8,107 nt of DNA, taken from assembly GCA_019508105.1 (NCBI GenBank), contig JAEKMB010000185.1, forward strand, positions 1 through 8,107, read 5' to 3'. Positions 7,040 to 8,107 of the stretch are shown here, piece by piece. The notes beneath the pieces are model-generated. The model did no database searches. It was not told the origin of the DNA and was given only the letters and a program-made list of their open reading frames with translations. Source of the DNA: Alphaproteobacteria bacterium. Lineage in GTDB: Bacteria; Pseudomonadota; Alphaproteobacteria; Micropepsales; Micropepsaceae. Positions within the stretch are counted from its first letter, which is position 1, and the number at the start of each line of letters is the position of its first letter. The position numbers and the translations under genes are program-made.

Positions 7040-7447
7040 TTAGACTCTGCGGCGCTTGGGCGGGCGGCAGCCATTGTGCGGGATCGGGGTCACATCGCGG
7101 ATCGAGGTGACGACGAGGCCGATGGCCTGCAGCGCGCGCAGCGCCGACTCGCGGCCCGAACCGGGGCCGGAAACTTCAACTTCCAGGGTGCGCATGCCGT
7201 GCTCGACAGCCTTTCGGCCGGCGTCTTCGGCGGCCATCTGCGCCGCATAGGGCGTGGATTTGCGCGAACCCTTGAAGCCCATCATGCCGGCGCTGGACCA
7301 GGCAATCGCATTGCCCTGGGTGTCGGTGATGGTGACGATGGTGTTGTTGAAGGTCGCGGCGACATGCGCCACGCCGACCACCACGTTCTTCTTTTCTTTC
7401 TTGCGGGCGCGGGGGGCTTTGCCGCCGGCCTTCTTGTCTTCAGCCAT
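7040..7447 (-). CDS. rpsK: 30S ribosomal protein uS11
   Basis: Small-subunit platform protein S11, 135 aa. After a basic N-terminal tail ([13 protein letters not shown], about 13-25) come the family blocks [21 protein letters not shown] (about 26-46), [21 protein letters not shown] (about 50-70) and [20 protein letters not shown] (about 92-111). The C-terminus is the conserved [14 protein letters not shown]; its Asn-Gly pair is the position known to form isoaspartate in S11. The ATG at 7447 lies only 3 nt after the rpsM stop, so the two are probably translationally coupled. The ribosome binding site is weak (GAAG). Confidence 0.99.
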   Translation of the reverse strand: MAEDKKAGGKAPRARKKEKKNVVVGVAHVAATFNNTIVTITDTQGNAIAWSSAGMMGFKGSRKSTPYAAQMAAEDAGRKAVEHGMRTLEVEVSGPGSGRESALRALQAIGLVVTSIRDVTPIPHNGCRPPKRRRV

Positions 7448-7450
7448 GGT

Positions 7451-7828
7451 TTACTTCGTGACTTTCTTCTTGCCGGCGATCGCTTTGGCAGGGCCTTTGC
7501 GGGTGCGGGCGTTGGTGTGGGTACGCTGGCCGCGGACCGGCAGGCTCTTGCGGTGACGCAGGCCCCGGTAGCAGCCCAGATCCATCAGTCGCTTGATGTT
7601 CATGGCGACGTCGCGGCGCAGATCGCCTTCCACCAGGAAGTCGCGGTCGATGATTTCGCGGATCTGGATGACCTCGGATTCGGTCAGGTCGCTGACGCGG
7701 CGGGCCGGATCGATCCCCAGCTGGGTGATGATCTTGTGCGCGGTATGCGGCCCGATTCCATGGATATAGCGAAGGCCGATTTCGACTCGCTTCTGGGTCG
7801 GGATATTGACGCCGGCGATACGTGCCAC
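7451..7828 (-). CDS. rpsM: 30S ribosomal protein uS13
   Basis: Small-subunit head protein S13, 125 aa, contacting uL5 across the subunit interface and P-site tRNA through its basic tail. It begins [22 protein letters not shown] and has [13 protein letters not shown] (about 21-33), [20 protein letters not shown] (about 84-103) and the signature [11 protein letters not shown] (103-113), ending in a lysine-rich tail. The start codon is GTG at 7828, with GGAGA placed 5 nt upstream; this matches the family N-terminus exactly. It is the first gene of the alpha operon. Unlike the E. coli operon, no rpsD lies between rpsK and rpoA, so the S4 feedback known there cannot be assumed here. Confidence 0.99.
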   Translation of the reverse strand: MARIAGVNIPTQKRVEIGLRYIHGIGPHTAHKIITQLGIDPARRVSDLTESEVIQIREIIDRDFLVEGDLRRDVAMNIKRLMDLGCYRGLRHRKSLPVRGQRTHTNARTRKGPAKAIAGKKKVTK

Positions 7829-7965
7829 AGGGTTCTCCGAAGGCTTTTTAAGCCATTGAACTTGTTAATAAATTTCGTGACGACAACAAACCGGGCAAAT
7901 CAGGACCTGGGCGAGGTGAAAAACGCCCGAAAAAGCCCGGAAATGACAGGAAAACTGTCGCGAGG
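7829..7965 (-). promoter_or_regulatory. Long structured leader of the alpha operon
   Basis: About 137 nt separate the predicted transcription start from the rpsM GTG. On the transcript there are small hairpins: GACAG/CTGTC (7945-7959), GGGCG/CGCCC (7909-7928), a competing ACCT/AGGT pairing in the same place, and GGCTT-AAA-AAGCC just ahead of the ribosome binding site. No open frame of note. Leaders of ribosomal operons often carry feedback sites for one of their proteins. The pairings are seen; a regulatory role is inferred. Confidence 0.4.
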
Positions 7966-7971
7966 GCGCGG

Positions 7972-7999
7972 ATTATAGGAATGCACCCCCCCTAGTCAA
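7972..7999 (-). promoter_or_regulatory. Sigma-70-type promoter of the rpsM-rpsK-rpoA-rplQ operon
   Basis: On the minus strand, TTGACT (7999-7994) and a perfect TATAAT (7977-7972) are 16 bp apart, close to the housekeeping consensus. Transcription should start near 7966-7965. The spacer contains seven consecutive G's (7992-7986). A dedicated promoter here means this operon can be expressed apart from the upstream ribosomal protein cluster. Confidence 0.85.
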
Positions 8000-8036
8000 C
8001 TGCCGGACCCGGCTTATTTTGGCCCCTTCGACCTTC

Positions 8037-8054
8037 GCTGGTCCGAGGACCAGC
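8037..8054. repeat. Perfect dyad GCTGGTCC-GA-GGACCAGC upstream of the ribosomal promoter
   Basis: Eight-base arms (8037-8044 and 8047-8054) around GA, or a 7-bp stem with a 4-nt loop if folded as RNA. It lies about 38 bp upstream of the -35 and lacks a T-run on either side, so it is not a standard terminator. The flanking GC-rich stretch to 8107 contains CTTCCCC...GGGGGAG and no coding sequence I can support. It may be a dispersed palindromic repeat or an operator. Confidence 0.45.
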
Positions 8055-8107
8055 TACGGCCACCTTCCCCACCTGGCCTGCGGGCGCGGGGGAGACCGAC
8101 CTGCGAT

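Noticed and set aside
6931..7074. N-terminal extension of RpoA up to an in-frame start at 7074
   Set aside because: The extra residues are arginine-rich with no similarity to alpha subunits and overlap rpsK. The ATG at 6930 has a strong Shine-Dalgarno sequence and the family N-terminus.
7076..7978. Plus-strand open frame of 300 codons across rpsK, rpsM and the leader
   Set aside because: Antisense to two ribosomal protein genes and the promoter region; composition is that of a shadow frame.
8000..8107. 3' end of adk or secY upstream of rpsM
   Set aside because: Minus-strand frames entering from the edge are short, end at stops between 8000 and 8060, and show no similarity to adenylate kinase or SecY C-termini.

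Overview
The window looks like an ordinary, GC-rich core-chromosome segment of an alphaproteobacterium. Every recognisable gene lies on the minus strand, so transcription runs from high to low coordinates. Two things point to Alphaproteobacteria: the protein families, and the gene order rpsM-rpsK-rpoA-rplQ, then a periplasmic Deg protease, then rarA-crcB-rluC. I recall that order as recurrent in the class, but no search was run. Genus cannot be read from this window.

Layout in the direction of transcription. 8107-7829: non-coding, with a perfect dyad, a near-consensus sigma-70 promoter and a leader of about 137 nt. 7828-5471: the alpha ribosomal operon rpsM (uS13), rpsK (uS11), rpoA (RNA polymerase alpha) and rplQ (bL17), closed by an intrinsic terminator with a GNRA-type loop. 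5368-3465: a small unrecognised cysteine-rich lipoprotein and a Deg/HtrA periplasmic serine protease, probably one transcript. 3464-3299: a repeat-rich regulatory region. 3298-2758: a small outer-membrane beta-barrel gene whose signal-peptide end is frameshifted here, closed by a second strong intrinsic terminator. 2690-1: rarA, crcB/fluC and rluC, packed with zero or negative spacing; rluC runs off the left edge.

The four alpha-operon genes build and run the gene-expression machinery. The lipoprotein, Deg protease and beta-barrel protein all belong to the cell envelope. RarA (stalled-fork rescue), the fluoride channel and the 23S rRNA pseudouridine synthase are functionally unrelated but translationally coupled by position.

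I found no undescribed multi-gene system, mobile element, CRISPR array or tRNA/rRNA gene. The points worth a second look are local: the broken barrel gene and its Shine-Dalgarno-masking hairpin, a candidate leaderless promoter for rarA nested in the preceding terminator, a G7 tract in the spacer of the ribosomal promoter, and direct repeats upstream of the barrel gene.
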